DNA of 64,000 nt from Candidatus Zhuqueibacterota bacterium (GTDB lineage: Bacteria; Zhuqueibacterota; Zhuqueibacteria; Oceanimicrobiales; Oceanimicrobiaceae), in NCBI GenBank assembly GCA_029261995.1, contig JAJDAF010000036.1, forward strand, positions 124,001 to 188,000. Direction: 5' to 3'. The notes under the pieces are model-generated. The model did not search any database and was not told the origin of the DNA. It saw nothing but the letters and a program-made list of their open reading frames with translations. This document shows positions 1 to 9,287 of this stretch, piece after piece (the stretch's first letter is position 1; the number at the start of each line of letters is the position of its first letter). A program made the position numbers and the translations under genes.

Positions 1-2
1 TG

Positions 3-1055
3 CAAAAACCCGCAAGAACGTTCGGCATGTTCACACTTCTCGTCATTCTGTCATTGTCAATGTTGGCAAGTTGTGGTGACCAGGGACAAGCTCCCAATGA
101 GCCAATAGCCAGTCAAGAGCAGGAAGTAGTTGTCCTGGCAAGAACAAATCCGCAGATTCAAGCAGCGATGGCAGTACAGAATCGCCACACCAAAGACCTG
201 ATGGCCATGCCGGGCGTCGTGGGTACGGCCACAAGCTTGACCGAAAATGGCAGACCCGCGATTCTGATTATGACCACGACGATGAAATCTGCGGCCATGC
301 TGCCCGGCAGTCTTGAAGCGGTTCCTGTCAGAACGCTTGTGACTGGAGAGATCAGAGCTTTGAAGGGCAAACCGGGTGGTGGTGGCGGCTTCGACCCAAA
401 GCTCAAACACAGACCTGCACCGAATGGTGTTTCACTGGGCCATCCGGATATCACCGCGGGCACACTGGGCTGCCTGGTTCAAAAGGGCGGGACCACCTAC
501 ATCCTCAGCAATAACCACGTAATGGCAAATGAGAATCTTGCAAGCATCAACGACCCCATCTACCAGCCCGGGCCGTTTGATGGCGGTGGACCTGCTGACC
601 AAATCGCGCAGCTCAACGATTTTGTCAATATCGTTTTCTCGACTGGCGCCAACAACTTGGTCGATGCGGCGATTGCAACAGTGAGCACCGGCGATGTCAC
701 CGGTGGCGCGGTCACATACGGCAATCCAAGGTCAGCGACCATAGCAGCCGCAGTAAACATGCGCGTGATGAAATATGGCCGCACCACGGAGCAGACCAAG
801 GGTCGAGTGCAAGGCATCAACGCGACAGTGAACGTAGGCTACGACAGCGGCACAGCGCGTTTTGTGAATCAAATCATCATCGGCGGCGGAGGGTTCAGCT
901 CAGGCGGTGACTCCGGTTCGCTTATCGTGGTAGAGAAAGGTGGCAACGCGCGCAGGCCTGTGGGGCTGTTGTTCGCAGGTGGCGGCGGTACGACCATCGC
1001 AAATCCGATTGACGATGTTCTGAGTGCATTTGGCGTGACCGTTGTGGGCGACTAA
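3..1055 (+). CDS. Exported trypsin-fold serine protease (5' end probably outside window)
   Basis: A chymotrypsin-fold protease with all three triad elements visible: His in SNNHVMA, Asp in NLVDAAIA and Ser in GGDSGS. The N-terminus is a lipoprotein-type signal (LSMLASC). The first ATG is at 27, but the frame stays open to base 3 and encodes Lys and Arg just before the hydrophobic stretch, so the true start is probably upstream of the window. Residues of about 45-115 form a separate module (from RHTKDLMAMPGVVGT to VTGEIRALKGK), followed by a Gly-rich linker and then the protease domain. The same module makes up the whole of the next gene. By resemblance the protein belongs with bacterial NAL1-like trypsin-fold proteins. 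The substrate is unknown. Confidence 0.8.
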   Translation, partial: QKPARTFGMFTLLVILSLSMLASCGDQGQAPNEPIASQEQEVVVLARTNPQIQAAMAVQNRHTKDLMAMPGVVGTATSLTENGRPAILIMTTTMKSAAMLPGSLEAVPVRTLVTGEIRALKGKPGGGGGFDPKLKHRPAPNGVSLGHPDITAGTLGCLVQKGGTTYILSNNHVMANENLASINDPIYQPGPFDGGGPADQIAQLNDFVNIVFSTGANNLVDAAIATVSTGDVTGGAVTYGNPRSATIAAAVNMRVMKYGRTTEQTKGRVQGINATVNVGYDSGTARFVNQIIIGGGGFSSGGDSGSLIVVEKGGNARRPVGLLFAGGGGTTIANPIDDVLSAFGVTVVGD

Positions 1056-1121
1056 TCGAGTGGTCTCAAAATCTGCTATCGAGAAGGTAGGGAGGCAGCT
1101 TCTCAACAGCATCTCCATTTG

Positions 1122-1161
1122 AAAAAGGAAGGGTACGTACACTACGTGCCCTTCCTTTTTT
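1122..1161 (+). terminator. Rho-independent terminator
   Basis: An 18-bp stem (1122-1139 with 1143-1160, one G-U pair) has a 3-base loop and ends in a T-run. It closes the protease transcript and separates it from the small lipoprotein gene. Confidence 0.85.
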
Positions 1162-1212
1162 GTTGTATTTCATAGCGCAATTATTGTATTTTTTAAGGTC
1201 TTTGGGAGCAGC

Positions 1213-1551
1213 GTGAGAAAAATGTTAACTAGAATACCATTGTTGCTGAGCCTGATTCTGCTTGCACTTCCAATGATGAACTGTGCAGATTCAACAACAA
1301 AAAATCGCGAAGGAGAGGATATGGCGCCAGAAGAGACCATTGAGGTTGTTCTGAAAAAGCACACTGACGACCTCATGGCGATGCCCGGCATTGTCGGTAC
1401 CGCGGAGGGACTTTGCGGCGAGACTCCATGCATCAAGATTTATGTAGCAGTTTTGACGGACGAACTTGCGCGCAAAATCCCAGAGCAAATCGGCGGACAC
1501 CCGGTTGACATCGAAGTGACAGGCGAATTTCGAGCGCTTCCTGAAAAGTAG
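1213..1551 (+). CDS. Small lipoprotein sharing the N-terminal module of the upstream protease
   Basis: A 112-residue protein with a lipoprotein signal (LPMMNC). The mature part contains KKHTDDLMAMPGIVGTAEG and ends VTGEFRALPEK. It matches residues of about 45-115 of the protease encoded 160 bp upstream, but there is no protease domain. The GTG start at 1213 has GGGAG four bases upstream; an ATG at 1222 is the alternative. The shared module could be an inhibitor, propeptide or binding domain; nothing here decides which. The gene sits after the terminator of the protease gene, so it is probably transcribed separately. Its 3' end is 7 bp from the convergent spermidine-synthase-like gene. Confidence 0.75.
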   Translation: MRKMLTRIPLLLSLILLALPMMNCADSTTKNREGEDMAPEETIEVVLKKHTDDLMAMPGIVGTAEGLCGETPCIKIYVAVLTDELARKIPEQIGGHPVDIEVTGEFRALPEK

Positions 1552-1558
1552 GCGTTCT

Positions 1559-3097
1559 CTACCAGTTCAGATCGCTGTTCTTGAAGTAGGCATGCAAACC
1601 CTGTCTGGCCGTCAGGTTGACCGCTTCGGCCCAGATGTCTACTGGGTTCAAATCATCCGTAAGAACCTGCCCGTCAGCTATTTCCGGCTCGAAGCGATTG
1701 TCCCAAGCGAGATCGCGGCGATAGTCTGGACTTTTCAGATACTCCCGCGACGGAATTTGCCATTGCGGCATCGCAACACGCTCGGCAAGGCCTCTGTTCG
1801 ATGCGATGAGAATCACATTTCCCAGAGCTTCAGGGTCGCTTTCAACCGGCAGCGCCAGCACGTTGGAAAAATGCTGCGCCAGTGTCGCCGCAATGGAACG
1901 GACCAGCAAACTGCGCCATTTCCGCGATTCCAGATTGATGACGAGCAAGCCATCTGAGCTCAAGCGAGCCTTGATCAACTCGAACGATTCTTTGGTAACC
2001 AGGTGGAACGGGATTGAACTGCTGCCAAATGCATCCATCACAATCAAATCGTAATGGTTGGAGTTCTGCAGCAAGAATTGCCGGCCATCCATCTCGTACA
2101 GAGTACCGTCGGTCTGCTTCAGACCAAAATACTCCTGAGCCATGTCGATCACAACGGGGTCGATCTCCACTGCATCTAGCGACCATCCTGCGCGCGCGAA
2201 ATTCTTAGCGATAGCACCACCTCCCAAACCGACCAACAATAGGCTGCCCGGTTCATCAAATGACTCACCTGCCAAGTCCACGACCGCCGAATATGCGAGA
2301 TGAGACTCCCAAGTGAGCGGGTCTACAATCGTGTGTACTCCACCGTCAATCAACAAGTGCCGCTTGCCGCTCATGTCCACGACACGAATCTCCGCAAATG
2401 GACTTTGTTCAATCGCGATAAGGCCCTTGTCCGGATCCGCCTCGTTGGACGGCATCGTCACGAGGGCCACGGCGCTCAGAAGCAGACCAATGGCAATTGC
2501 ACTGACCGTCGCTTTTCTAGAGTTCTCAAAAGCAAGGCCTGTAGCGGCAGTCAAAACAAGCACTACCCCGATGAGCACAGCCAATCGAACCACACCGACG
2601 TTTGGGATGAGAATGAAACCGGTGGCCAGTGCCGAGATAACACTTCCCACCGTTGAGCAGGCGTACAAATCTCCCGCGGTTCGGCCAATGACCTTGAGGC
2701 TGGGCACCATAATGCGGATCGCATAAGGGCTAACCATGCCCAGCAAAGTTAGGGGGGGCGCAAACAGCACGAGCGCCGTCACTAGTACGGCAGCGCGCAA
2801 CCCCAACGATTCTGTGGTTACAAGCACAAGTCCGCGTAACCAAGGCGTCAGAAGAACCCAAAGACCGGCAGCAGCCACAAAAATGCAAAGCCTGGACAAA
2901 GTAGCATTGCTGTCCGCCAGCCTTCCACCGACAGCGTAGCCGATGCTCAAAGCCACAAGGGTTACGGAAATCAGCGCTGACCATAAGAAAAGGCTGACGC
3001 CGTAGAAAGGTCCGAGCATGCGTGTTCCCAAAATTTCAACGGCCAGAACCGCAGCTCCGGAAATGAAGACGAGCAGAAACAGATAGACTTTTCTCAT
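1559..3097 (-). CDS. Membrane-anchored spermidine-synthase-like protein
   Basis: A 512-residue protein. The first 210 or so residues are hydrophobic and contain several membrane segments. The rest is a spermidine-synthase-type Rossmann fold, with the SAM-site glycine motif GLGGGAIAKNF, the acidic strand VEIDP, and MDAFGSSSIPFHL at the active-site loop. Transporter-like N-termini fused to SpeE domains are a known bacterial architecture, and few members have a defined substrate. No speD or other polyamine gene is nearby, so aminopropyl transfer is plausible but unproven. GGAG lies just upstream of the ATG at 3097. Confidence 0.8.
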   Translation of the reverse strand: MRKVYLFLLVFISGAAVLAVEILGTRMLGPFYGVSLFLWSALISVTLVALSIGYAVGGRLADSNATLSRLCIFVAAAGLWVLLTPWLRGLVLVTTESLGLRAAVLVTALVLFAPPLTLLGMVSPYAIRIMVPSLKVIGRTAGDLYACSTVGSVISALATGFILIPNVGVVRLAVLIGVVLVLTAATGLAFENSRKATVSAIAIGLLLSAVALVTMPSNEADPDKGLIAIEQSPFAEIRVVDMSGKRHLLIDGGVHTIVDPLTWESHLAYSAVVDLAGESFDEPGSLLLVGLGGGAIAKNFARAGWSLDAVEIDPVVIDMAQEYFGLKQTDGTLYEMDGRQFLLQNSNHYDLIVMDAFGSSSIPFHLVTKESFELIKARLSSDGLLVINLESRKWRSLLVRSIAATLAQHFSNVLALPVESDPEALGNVILIASNRGLAERVAMPQWQIPSREYLKSPDYRRDLAWDNRFEPEIADGQVLTDDLNPVDIWAEAVNLTARQGLHAYFKNSDLNW

Positions 3098-3208
3098 CTG
3101 AACTCCATGAAAAATAAAAGGTTGGATTGGGGGAATATCGAAGAAGCCAACAGCGCTCTTCGGCTACCTGTCGCAAAGCGAATGCAGCTAGTCGCTGCCA
3201 GCGACGCG

Positions 3209-4549
3209 CTACATCGAGGTCAACACCGCCTCGTCTATCAACTTGGGATTGCCAAGATACACAAATTGCAATTTTCTGAAGTACTTTTGTGCGACTCTCT
3301 GCACGTCTGTTGCCGTAACTTTGCGCAAATTCTCGACAATTTGTCCACCCTGCCGCCAGCCTACTCCGGAGAGTTCAGCACGCGCCAAAAACAGACCTTG
3401 CTCGGCATTGGCCTCATTGCTCAGGTAGTAACGTGTCAGGTACATGTTGATGCGGTCGCGCAGATCTTTCTCGTCAACCAGTTCTGTTTTGAGTTTGCCC
3501 AGCTCGGCGAGCATGATTTTCGCGGTCGAGTCGGGGTGGTCTGATGTGGCATAAATCCCGCCATAGTTGGAAAAATAATCGGCGAGAAACGCATCCGGCG
3601 CATAGGACAAATTGCGCTTGGTCCTCACTTCCTCGAATAGGCGCGCTTTCAGGATGTCGATGGCAATGCTCATCGCATAGTAGTTAGAATCGCGGCGGCT
3701 CGGTGCGCTGAACAGGCCCAGGAGGTAATTTGTCGGCAGGTCGCGCTCAACCACTTCCAGCTTGGATTGCGAGTGTTCGATTGCTGAAGGGCGGGCCGTT
3801 CTATATTTACCCTTGGAGATCTTGGCAAACGTCTTCCGAATCTTCTTCTCAAGCGGCTTTCTCTCGACATTTCCCACCACAACCAGCAACAGCCGCCGCT
3901 TCTTAAGATTGTCCTTCAGGTAGTCTCGCATGTCTTTCATGGTGACTTTGCTGATCGACGACTCTACACCGCCAGGACTCAACTCGTAGGGGCTGCCCGC
4001 GTAGAATTGTTGTTCCGCGAGGTCTCTGATGTAGGTGTCCGGCGTATCTTTTCTCTGCCGAATTTCGGTGAGCATGCGTTGCCGGGTCACTTCCACGCGC
4101 TCATCGTAAAAGCCGGTGTTCATGACGTAGTCCGCGAAGACCTCCCACAGTTTATCGAAATACTCTCCCGAACAGCGCAAGCTGACAATCGTGAAATCCT
4201 TGTGGTGCGCCGCTCCGATTTGGGCGCCGACGCCGGAAAGCAATCTCCCCCATTCCTTGTCAGCGTATTTTTTGTCTTTCAGGACGGCACTGTTAAAAGC
4301 GAACGACTCGATGCCCTGATTCGACTCGGTCAGATTCTCCACGCCACCGCGCAGGTAAAGCTGAGCCGAAATGGTTTCGTTGGATGAAATCTGGCGGAGA
4401 ATTACCGGTAGCTGCTTGACTTCAAAAAAAAACGTGCCCGTCGAGTCGCCGTTCACCGCAAGCAGGCTGGAGGCGCCGAAAAGGCAAAATACGAGAAAAG
4501 AATAAATTCTTACCATTCTGGATTGGCCACGAGGTTGGGTTATTTTCAT
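3209..4549 (-). CDS. M16-family peptidase subunit, catalytically inactive
   Basis: An insulinase-like protein with a signal peptide (MVRIYSFLVFCLFGASSLLA). The HxxEH zinc motif expected near the N-terminus of an active M16 subunit is missing. The later part (RDLAEQQFYAGSPYELSPGG, then KRRLLLVVVGN) is typical of M16 C-terminal halves. I start it at the ATG at 4549, 20 bp after the upstream gene's stop; the ATG at 4516 begins directly at the signal peptide and is equally possible. The open frame to 4813 overlaps the upstream gene and is not used. It probably pairs with the active subunit encoded just upstream in the same operon, as in two-subunit periplasmic M16 proteases. Confidence 0.85.
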   Translation of the reverse strand: MKITQPRGQSRMVRIYSFLVFCLFGASSLLAVNGDSTGTFFFEVKQLPVILRQISSNETISAQLYLRGGVENLTESNQGIESFAFNSAVLKDKKYADKEWGRLLSGVGAQIGAAHHKDFTIVSLRCSGEYFDKLWEVFADYVMNTGFYDERVEVTRQRMLTEIRQRKDTPDTYIRDLAEQQFYAGSPYELSPGGVESSISKVTMKDMRDYLKDNLKKRRLLLVVVGNVERKPLEKKIRKTFAKISKGKYRTARPSAIEHSQSKLEVVERDLPTNYLLGLFSAPSRRDSNYYAMSIAIDILKARLFEEVRTKRNLSYAPDAFLADYFSNYGGIYATSDHPDSTAKIMLAELGKLKTELVDEKDLRDRINMYLTRYYLSNEANAEQGLFLARAELSGVGWRQGGQIVENLRKVTATDVQRVAQKYFRKLQFVYLGNPKLIDEAVLTSM

Positions 4550-4569
4550 CCGTAGATGCAAGGAAAGTC

Positions 4570-5961
4570 TCAATTTTTCTGAACCTGTTTCTCCGACGGA
4601 GTGACCTGGAGTTTCAATTTCTTCCTGTCTTCTGGCGAAACCAGAATGCCCATAACATGCGGCGCGTCCTGAATGTACTTCTTGACAAATGCGTTGATAT
4701 CTTTGCGCGTCACCTTTTTCAAATTTTCTACATAACCACGATAATAATCCAGACTGCCGGTCACGCTCCACCAGCCGCCAACGGTCTGCACGAATTGCGA
4801 TGGTCGCTCCCAATTGTAAAGTTCACGGACTTCGAGCTGCGTTTTTGCATACTCGATTTGATCGTCGCTGAAGTAATCATCGGAAATCAGGTACTTGAGT
4901 TCTTCAAAGAGTGCGGTTTTGCCTGCTTTGAATCTCTCAGCGCTGGTTTCTCCGAAAACCGTTATCGGACCCGTGTAATCCAGTGTCAGATAGCTGAAGC
5001 TGATATTGGAAAACAGTCCGGTGCTGATCAAAATTCTCGGCAGCTTCGAGTTGCGGTTCATCAGGAAACTGAAGACATCCGCGGCGTAAGTTTCGTCTGG
5101 GTCCTGGGAAACACTGGGCCCGTGCCAGCGCAGCATGATGGTTACCGCGTTGACCGGTTGCTCAACAATAACGGTCTCCGTGCGCCGCAAGGGTGGGTGC
5201 TCAGGAATAGCCGCCGGATCGAACGGGTCTTCCGCAAATGGTTCAGGACCCTTTCGCCAGTCACTGAATAATGTCTCCGCAACCTCAAACACCTGTGCAT
5301 GTTCGACGGCGCCAGCCACAAGCAACGCTGAATTGTTAGGAATGTAGTACTTTTCTTGGATCTTGCGCATCTTCTCCTGGGTCACCGTCATGATGACATC
5401 GCGGTCGCCAATGGTGTTCTTGCGGCTGAAATATTTGTACCAGAGCTTCTCATCCACGGCACGGTCCAGATGGAAAGTCGGGTTGGACTCATGTCGATCG
5501 TATTCGTCAATCACCACCAGGCGCTCACGCTCCAGTTCTTCCGGAAGAAAAAGCGGACTGGCGATGGCTGCTTTCATGAAGGCCAGGCCGGGGTTCAGAC
5601 TATCTTTCAGCACCGTAAACGAGTAGGTGACTTGCTCTTCCCGGGTCGTTGCGTTGAAAGTCATGCCAAGTTCGCGCGTTCTTTCCAGAAATCTCTCCTG
5701 GTTGGGTATCTCAGCATTGGCTTTGAAAAACATGTGCTCAAACATGTGAGCCAGGCCATCGTACTCCGGCGACTCCGTAAAGGCGCCATGTCTGACTTCC
5801 ATCTGGATGGTGACCAGCGGCACAGTGGCGTTTTCGATGACAATGATCTGCAGGCCGTTTTCAAGTGTGGATTCATATATATGGTCGGCCGGGGAAGACG
5901 CGTTGAGCGAAGAACTTGTTAGAAGAAGCGAAAAAATTGCGGTAATCAAAGCCTGGGACAT
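4570..5961 (-). CDS. M16-family zinc metallopeptidase, catalytic subunit
   Basis: A 463-residue insulinase-family peptidase with the inverted zinc motif HMFEH in GLAHMFEHMFF and a downstream ERLVVIDEYDRHESNP region supplying the further Glu ligand. A signal peptide (MSQALITAIFSLLLTSSSLNA) places it in the periplasm or outer envelope. The ATG at 5961 is chosen because AGGA lies upstream and the signal peptide starts there; the open frame runs to 6036 without a sensible leader. It is first in an operon with the inactive M16 subunit. Degradation of imported or misfolded peptides is the usual role of the family; the substrate here is unknown. Confidence 0.88.
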   Translation of the reverse strand: MSQALITAIFSLLLTSSSLNASSPADHIYESTLENGLQIIVIENATVPLVTIQMEVRHGAFTESPEYDGLAHMFEHMFFKANAEIPNQERFLERTRELGMTFNATTREEQVTYSFTVLKDSLNPGLAFMKAAIASPLFLPEELERERLVVIDEYDRHESNPTFHLDRAVDEKLWYKYFSRKNTIGDRDVIMTVTQEKMRKIQEKYYIPNNSALLVAGAVEHAQVFEVAETLFSDWRKGPEPFAEDPFDPAAIPEHPPLRRTETVIVEQPVNAVTIMLRWHGPSVSQDPDETYAADVFSFLMNRNSKLPRILISTGLFSNISFSYLTLDYTGPITVFGETSAERFKAGKTALFEELKYLISDDYFSDDQIEYAKTQLEVRELYNWERPSQFVQTVGGWWSVTGSLDYYRGYVENLKKVTRKDINAFVKKYIQDAPHVMGILVSPEDRKKLKLQVTPSEKQVQKN

Positions 5962-6318
5962 GCAAACACCGATCCTGTTCAAGAAAATTGTTAAAAACCA
6001 AGGGCATAATATGCCAAGGTGAAACGACAAACGCAAACGAAACTCCGCAAGTTACGATGTTTTAACCCGGCGCACCCGCTCACTCTCCGAAGAAGGCATA
6101 GCACCCGCTAGAAACATCAGCACGGCCAGGAACATTCCTGAATCCGGGGCAAAACCGGCGGATAAAAGCTGGGGCCACGACAGCCCTTAACTCATGGCCT
6201 TCCGCGACATGATACGCGGCTTGCTACCTGACAAGACATTTGGGTTGCTTTACCGAACAGGATTCCTTATATTTTGCGCGCCGGTGACGGTGAATGGAAC
6301 CTCAGACAAAAAGTTTTC
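5962..6318. other. Divergent intergenic region
   Basis: This stretch separates the minus-strand M16 operon from plus-strand pdxH, so it must hold divergent promoters. I could not pick out a convincing -35/-10 pair. A small GC hairpin (CCGCG at 6202-6206 with CGCGG at 6215-6219) is present. No coding signal was seen. Confidence 0.5.
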
Positions 6319-6897
6319 ATGGAACGAGATCCAATAAAACTCTTCAAGAAACTCCATAAGCAGTATGTTGGCCATGGCCTGCCAGAACCGGATTCCATGG
6401 TGCTGGCCACGGCGACGCCAGACGGTTGGCCGTCTGCAAGAGTCGTCTTGCTCAAGGGTGTGGACAGCGGCGGCTTCATCTTCTACACCAACACCGAGAG
6501 CCGCAAAGTCCACGACCTGAACCAAAACCCACACACGGCACTCTGTTTTCACTGGGAGGCGATCCACTACCAGGTCCGGGTTGAGGGCAAGGTTAAGGCG
6601 GTCGCTCCCGAGGAAGCCGACACCTATTTTGCCAGCCGACCGCGTGGCAGCCAGGTGGCAGCTTGGGCATCCAAACAAAGTACTGCCCTTGACAGCAGGA
6701 AACTGCTTGACCAGCAAATCGAAAAATTCACGAAAATATTCGCGGACACTGATGTCCCCAGGCCTCCGTTCTGGTCGGGGTATCGAGTTGTTCCGGCACG
6801 TATGGAGTTCTGGCTGCGGCAACCGGACCGTCTCCACGAAAGAACCCTCTACTCCAGGGGAAAAGAAGATTGGGAAATCAGCCTGCTCTACCCCTGA
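6319..6897 (+). CDS. pdxH: Pyridoxamine 5'-phosphate oxidase
   Basis: A 192-residue FMN enzyme that oxidises pyridoxamine or pyridoxine 5'-phosphate to pyridoxal phosphate in the cytoplasm. Family signatures run in order: ARVVLLKGVDSGGFIFYTN (FMN and substrate binding), SRPRGSQVAAWASKQS, PFWSGYRV, and RLHERTLY near the C-terminus. The start is set at the ATG at 6319 (MERDPIKLF), which matches the usual beginning of the core. A TTG-initiated extension to 6274 adds sequence unlike the family. No Shine-Dalgarno is obvious. The DUF3047 gene follows 30 bp downstream. Confidence 0.93.
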   Translation: MERDPIKLFKKLHKQYVGHGLPEPDSMVLATATPDGWPSARVVLLKGVDSGGFIFYTNTESRKVHDLNQNPHTALCFHWEAIHYQVRVEGKVKAVAPEEADTYFASRPRGSQVAAWASKQSTALDSRKLLDQQIEKFTKIFADTDVPRPPFWSGYRVVPARMEFWLRQPDRLHERTLYSRGKEDWEISLLYP

Positions 6898-6927
6898 TCT
6901 TGAACCGCTAACACGAAAGGCCAATCA

Positions 6928-7650
6928 ATGAAGAAAAACTGCCTGAAGTTCGGACTGATATTGGGATTGACGCTGCCTTTGCTGTCGCAACAAGGCTTTG
7001 CACAGACATCCAGCGAAACATTGCTGGGCGACTTCGGCCAGGACTGGAAGACGAATTGGGTGGAACGGAAACTCACCGGAAAAGAGACGCAATTTGAAGT
7101 CGAAGCAGAGGATGACAGCAATCTGGTTTTGCGCGCGTCCAGCAAGGAATCGGGCTCGGCCCTGTGGCGGATGCTGCAGGTGCATCAAGGCCGTGTCGGC
7201 AAGATATCCTGGCGCTGGAAAATTGACAACCCTCTCTACGATGATATCGATGAAAGAAGCAAACGTGGTGACGACTATGTCGCCAGACTGTATGTCGTCT
7301 TCGAACCGCATTTGATCAACTGGAAATCCCGGGCCCTGTGCTATGTTTGGGCAACAACGGCTCCAGTCGGGGCGACCTACTCAAGCCCCTACTCCAACAA
7401 TCTCCAGATCATCGTTGTCGAGAGTGGGAAGGAAAAGAAACGTGAATGGGTAAAGGAAGAGCGCAACTACGCTGCCGATTATGCCAAAGCCTTTGGCAGG
7501 CAGCCGGAGATGATGACGGCGGTGGCAGTGATGGTTGACACTGACAACTCGGCGCAGCAGGCACGGACATGGTTCGATGACATCGTCATTGAATACAGCA
7601 CGCCGGCGGATGAAGCCCACAAACAACCAGCCGTCAAAATGGGCAACTGA
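6928..7650 (+). CDS. DUF3047 family exported protein
   Basis: A 240-residue protein with a cleavable signal peptide ending QGFAQ. The mature part has the DUF3047 hallmarks: KISWRWKID, DDYVARLYVVFE, ALCYVWATTAPVG, and VMVDTDNSAQQARTWFDDI near the end. These proteins look like beta-sandwich carbohydrate-binding-like domains. No biochemical role is established. It is probably co-transcribed with pdxH because the gap is short, with no functional link that I can see. Confidence 0.82.
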   Translation: MKKNCLKFGLILGLTLPLLSQQGFAQTSSETLLGDFGQDWKTNWVERKLTGKETQFEVEAEDDSNLVLRASSKESGSALWRMLQVHQGRVGKISWRWKIDNPLYDDIDERSKRGDDYVARLYVVFEPHLINWKSRALCYVWATTAPVGATYSSPYSNNLQIIVVESGKEKKREWVKEERNYAADYAKAFGRQPEMMTAVAVMVDTDNSAQQARTWFDDIVIEYSTPADEAHKQPAVKMGN

Positions 7651-7810
7651 CACGGAAACCTGACGAATTTCGACAGATCACGGCACCATCGCACGCGAGT
7701 CGGAAGTAGTTTCGAGATTCGTTTTCCAACGATTCGATTCGCAATGAACGCAGCAGCCGGTGGCTGTCCGAGCTACTCAATGTGACCGCACGACATCGAA
7801 AACCCACCTG

Positions 7811-8506
7811 ATGCATCTCGAAGGTCAACAATCAATACTCTCGGCCCTGAAAGCACGGAAACGGGACATCGAACTGATTCTTATCAGCCAGAGCAGTCAC
7901 GTCGAGCGCTACCAGGACACCCTGGCCGAGTGCGAACAACAGTCCATTCCTGTACGTTTTGCGCCCCGCGATGAGTAATCTTAGTGAGATTGACCGGGCT
8001 GGCCCTTCCTGCTGCTGCTCGAAGGCATAGAAGATGTCCAGCACCTTGGCTATGCTTTGCGGTCCACTGAGGCGCTGGGCGCCCACGCCGTTCTGCTCAA
8101 AAAACATCTGTGGAATTTCGACGAGACCAACCTGTCGCGCACTTCATCTGGCGCATTTGACCGCGTCCCGCTTATCAAAACCTCCGAGGCGACTGAGCTG
8201 AGAAAGCTGCACAAATTCGACATTGATCTGTGGGGGTGCATCGCCGGCGCGCGGCGAATTATGTATGAAGCAAACTTCAACCGGCCAGTGGCATTGGCGG
8301 TCGGTGGCGAGAAAAGAGGGCTCTCCGGAAAAGTGCATGACGAATGCCGTGGTTTTGTCCGGATTCCGATGGCGCCGGGCAGCGCATCATCGTTGTCTCT
8401 GACACACGCCGCCTGTCTGATGTTGGGGGAAGTCACCCGGCAAAGATTGGCCGGTTCAGGCAAGAGCAACGATTCATCCGCGCCAGACGCCGCGGACGGA
8501 GCGTAG
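7811..8506 (+). pseudogene. SpoU/TrmH-family rRNA 2'-O-methyltransferase, disrupted
   Basis: The N-terminus (MHLEGQQSILSALKARKRD) and the C-terminal SPOUT domain (GYALRSTEALGAHAVLL, then ALAVGGEKRGLSG, then VRIPMAPGSASSLSL) lie in the same frame. Between them, at 7976-8010, that frame contains several stops. The sequence joining them (MSNLSEIDRAGPS) reads in another frame, so two compensating frameshifts are needed, and the segment also looks shorter than in relatives. Either the gene has decayed or there are two assembly errors. The ATG at 7811 fits the family start. An intact member would methylate a ribose in rRNA. Confidence 0.75.
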
Positions 8507-8541
8507 CGCACAATCGAGCTCGGCACCTCAACTCAAATATC

Positions 8542-8570
8542 TTGCTTCAGTGCAACCCAAATACTATATT
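8542..8570 (+). promoter_or_regulatory. Predicted sigma70-type promoter of the lar operon
   Basis: TTGCTT at 8542-8547 and TATATT at 8565-8570 are separated by 17 bp, 45 bp upstream of the nickel permease ATG. No operator or nickel-responsive site was recognised. Confidence 0.5.
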
Positions 8571-8614
8571 TTGGTCAGAATCGATATCCGACACTCATTC
8601 AGGACAAATCAAAC

Positions 8615-9286
8615 ATGCAACTCCAATATCTTGGATTTCTTGCCACCGGATTCATGCTTGGCATTCAGCACAGTCTCGAGCCTGACCATGTGGCGGCGGT
8701 TTCGACTATCGTCAGTCGCAATCGGAGCCTAAAAAAGTCTGCACTGGCCGGAGCGGTCTGGGGCATAGGCCACACGACCACCATTCTCATCATTGGCGTT
8801 CTGGTTCTGTTTCTGAAAATAACCATCCCACAAATCGTCGCACAATTCTTCGAGTTTTGTGTCGGGCTGGTTCTGATCTACCTCGGAGTCACCTTGTTCA
8901 AGCGAGTGCTGGTCGATAAAATCCACTTTCACAGCCATCAGCATGGAGACATCCAGCACGTTCATCTGCACTCGCACAAACACGATACCGGGCACGAACA
9001 TCTGCACAAATCATTTCTTATCGGCATGGTTCACGGCCTGGCCGGCAGCGCTGGCATCATGCTTCTGATCCTGGCCAGCATGGACACGGTGACCCAAGGC
9101 CTGCTGTTCGCACTCACCTTTGGCGTTGGCTCCATTCTGGGCATGACGGCCACCGGGATGCTTATCGGTTTGCCTTTCATGTTTGCCGTTCAAAAAACAA
9201 ATCTCAATCGCATCTTCATGGCCGCGATAGCGAGTGTCGCAGTCATCCTGGGCCTGTCTGTGCTGCAACAGAATTGGCTATTCTGA
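8615..9286 (+). CDS. UreH/NiCoT-like nickel permease
   Basis: A 223-residue protein with about six membrane segments. Helix 1 carries HSLEPDH, the HX4DH metal signature shared by NiCoT and UreH-type nickel transporters. A second His is in WGIGHTTT, and a third in the MVHGLAGS segment after the loop. A cytoplasmic or periplasmic loop at about residues 107-131 is very rich in His (FHSHQHGDIQHVHLHSHKH) and looks like a metal sink. It is first in an operon with larE, larB and larC, so it most likely imports Ni2+ for the nickel-pincer nucleotide, a role filled by LarMNQO in Lactobacillus. Co2+ transport is the alternative. Confidence 0.8.
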   Translation: MQLQYLGFLATGFMLGIQHSLEPDHVAAVSTIVSRNRSLKKSALAGAVWGIGHTTTILIIGVLVLFLKITIPQIVAQFFEFCVGLVLIYLGVTLFKRVLVDKIHFHSHQHGDIQHVHLHSHKHDTGHEHLHKSFLIGMVHGLAGSAGIMLLILASMDTVTQGLLFALTFGVGSILGMTATGMLIGLPFMFAVQKTNLNRIFMAAIASVAVILGLSVLQQNWLF

Positions 9287-9287
9287 C

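Noticed and set aside
5356-5922. Long plus-strand open frame
   Set aside because: Lies antisense to the M16 catalytic gene, whose HMFEH motif and signal peptide are clear; the antisense product matches nothing.
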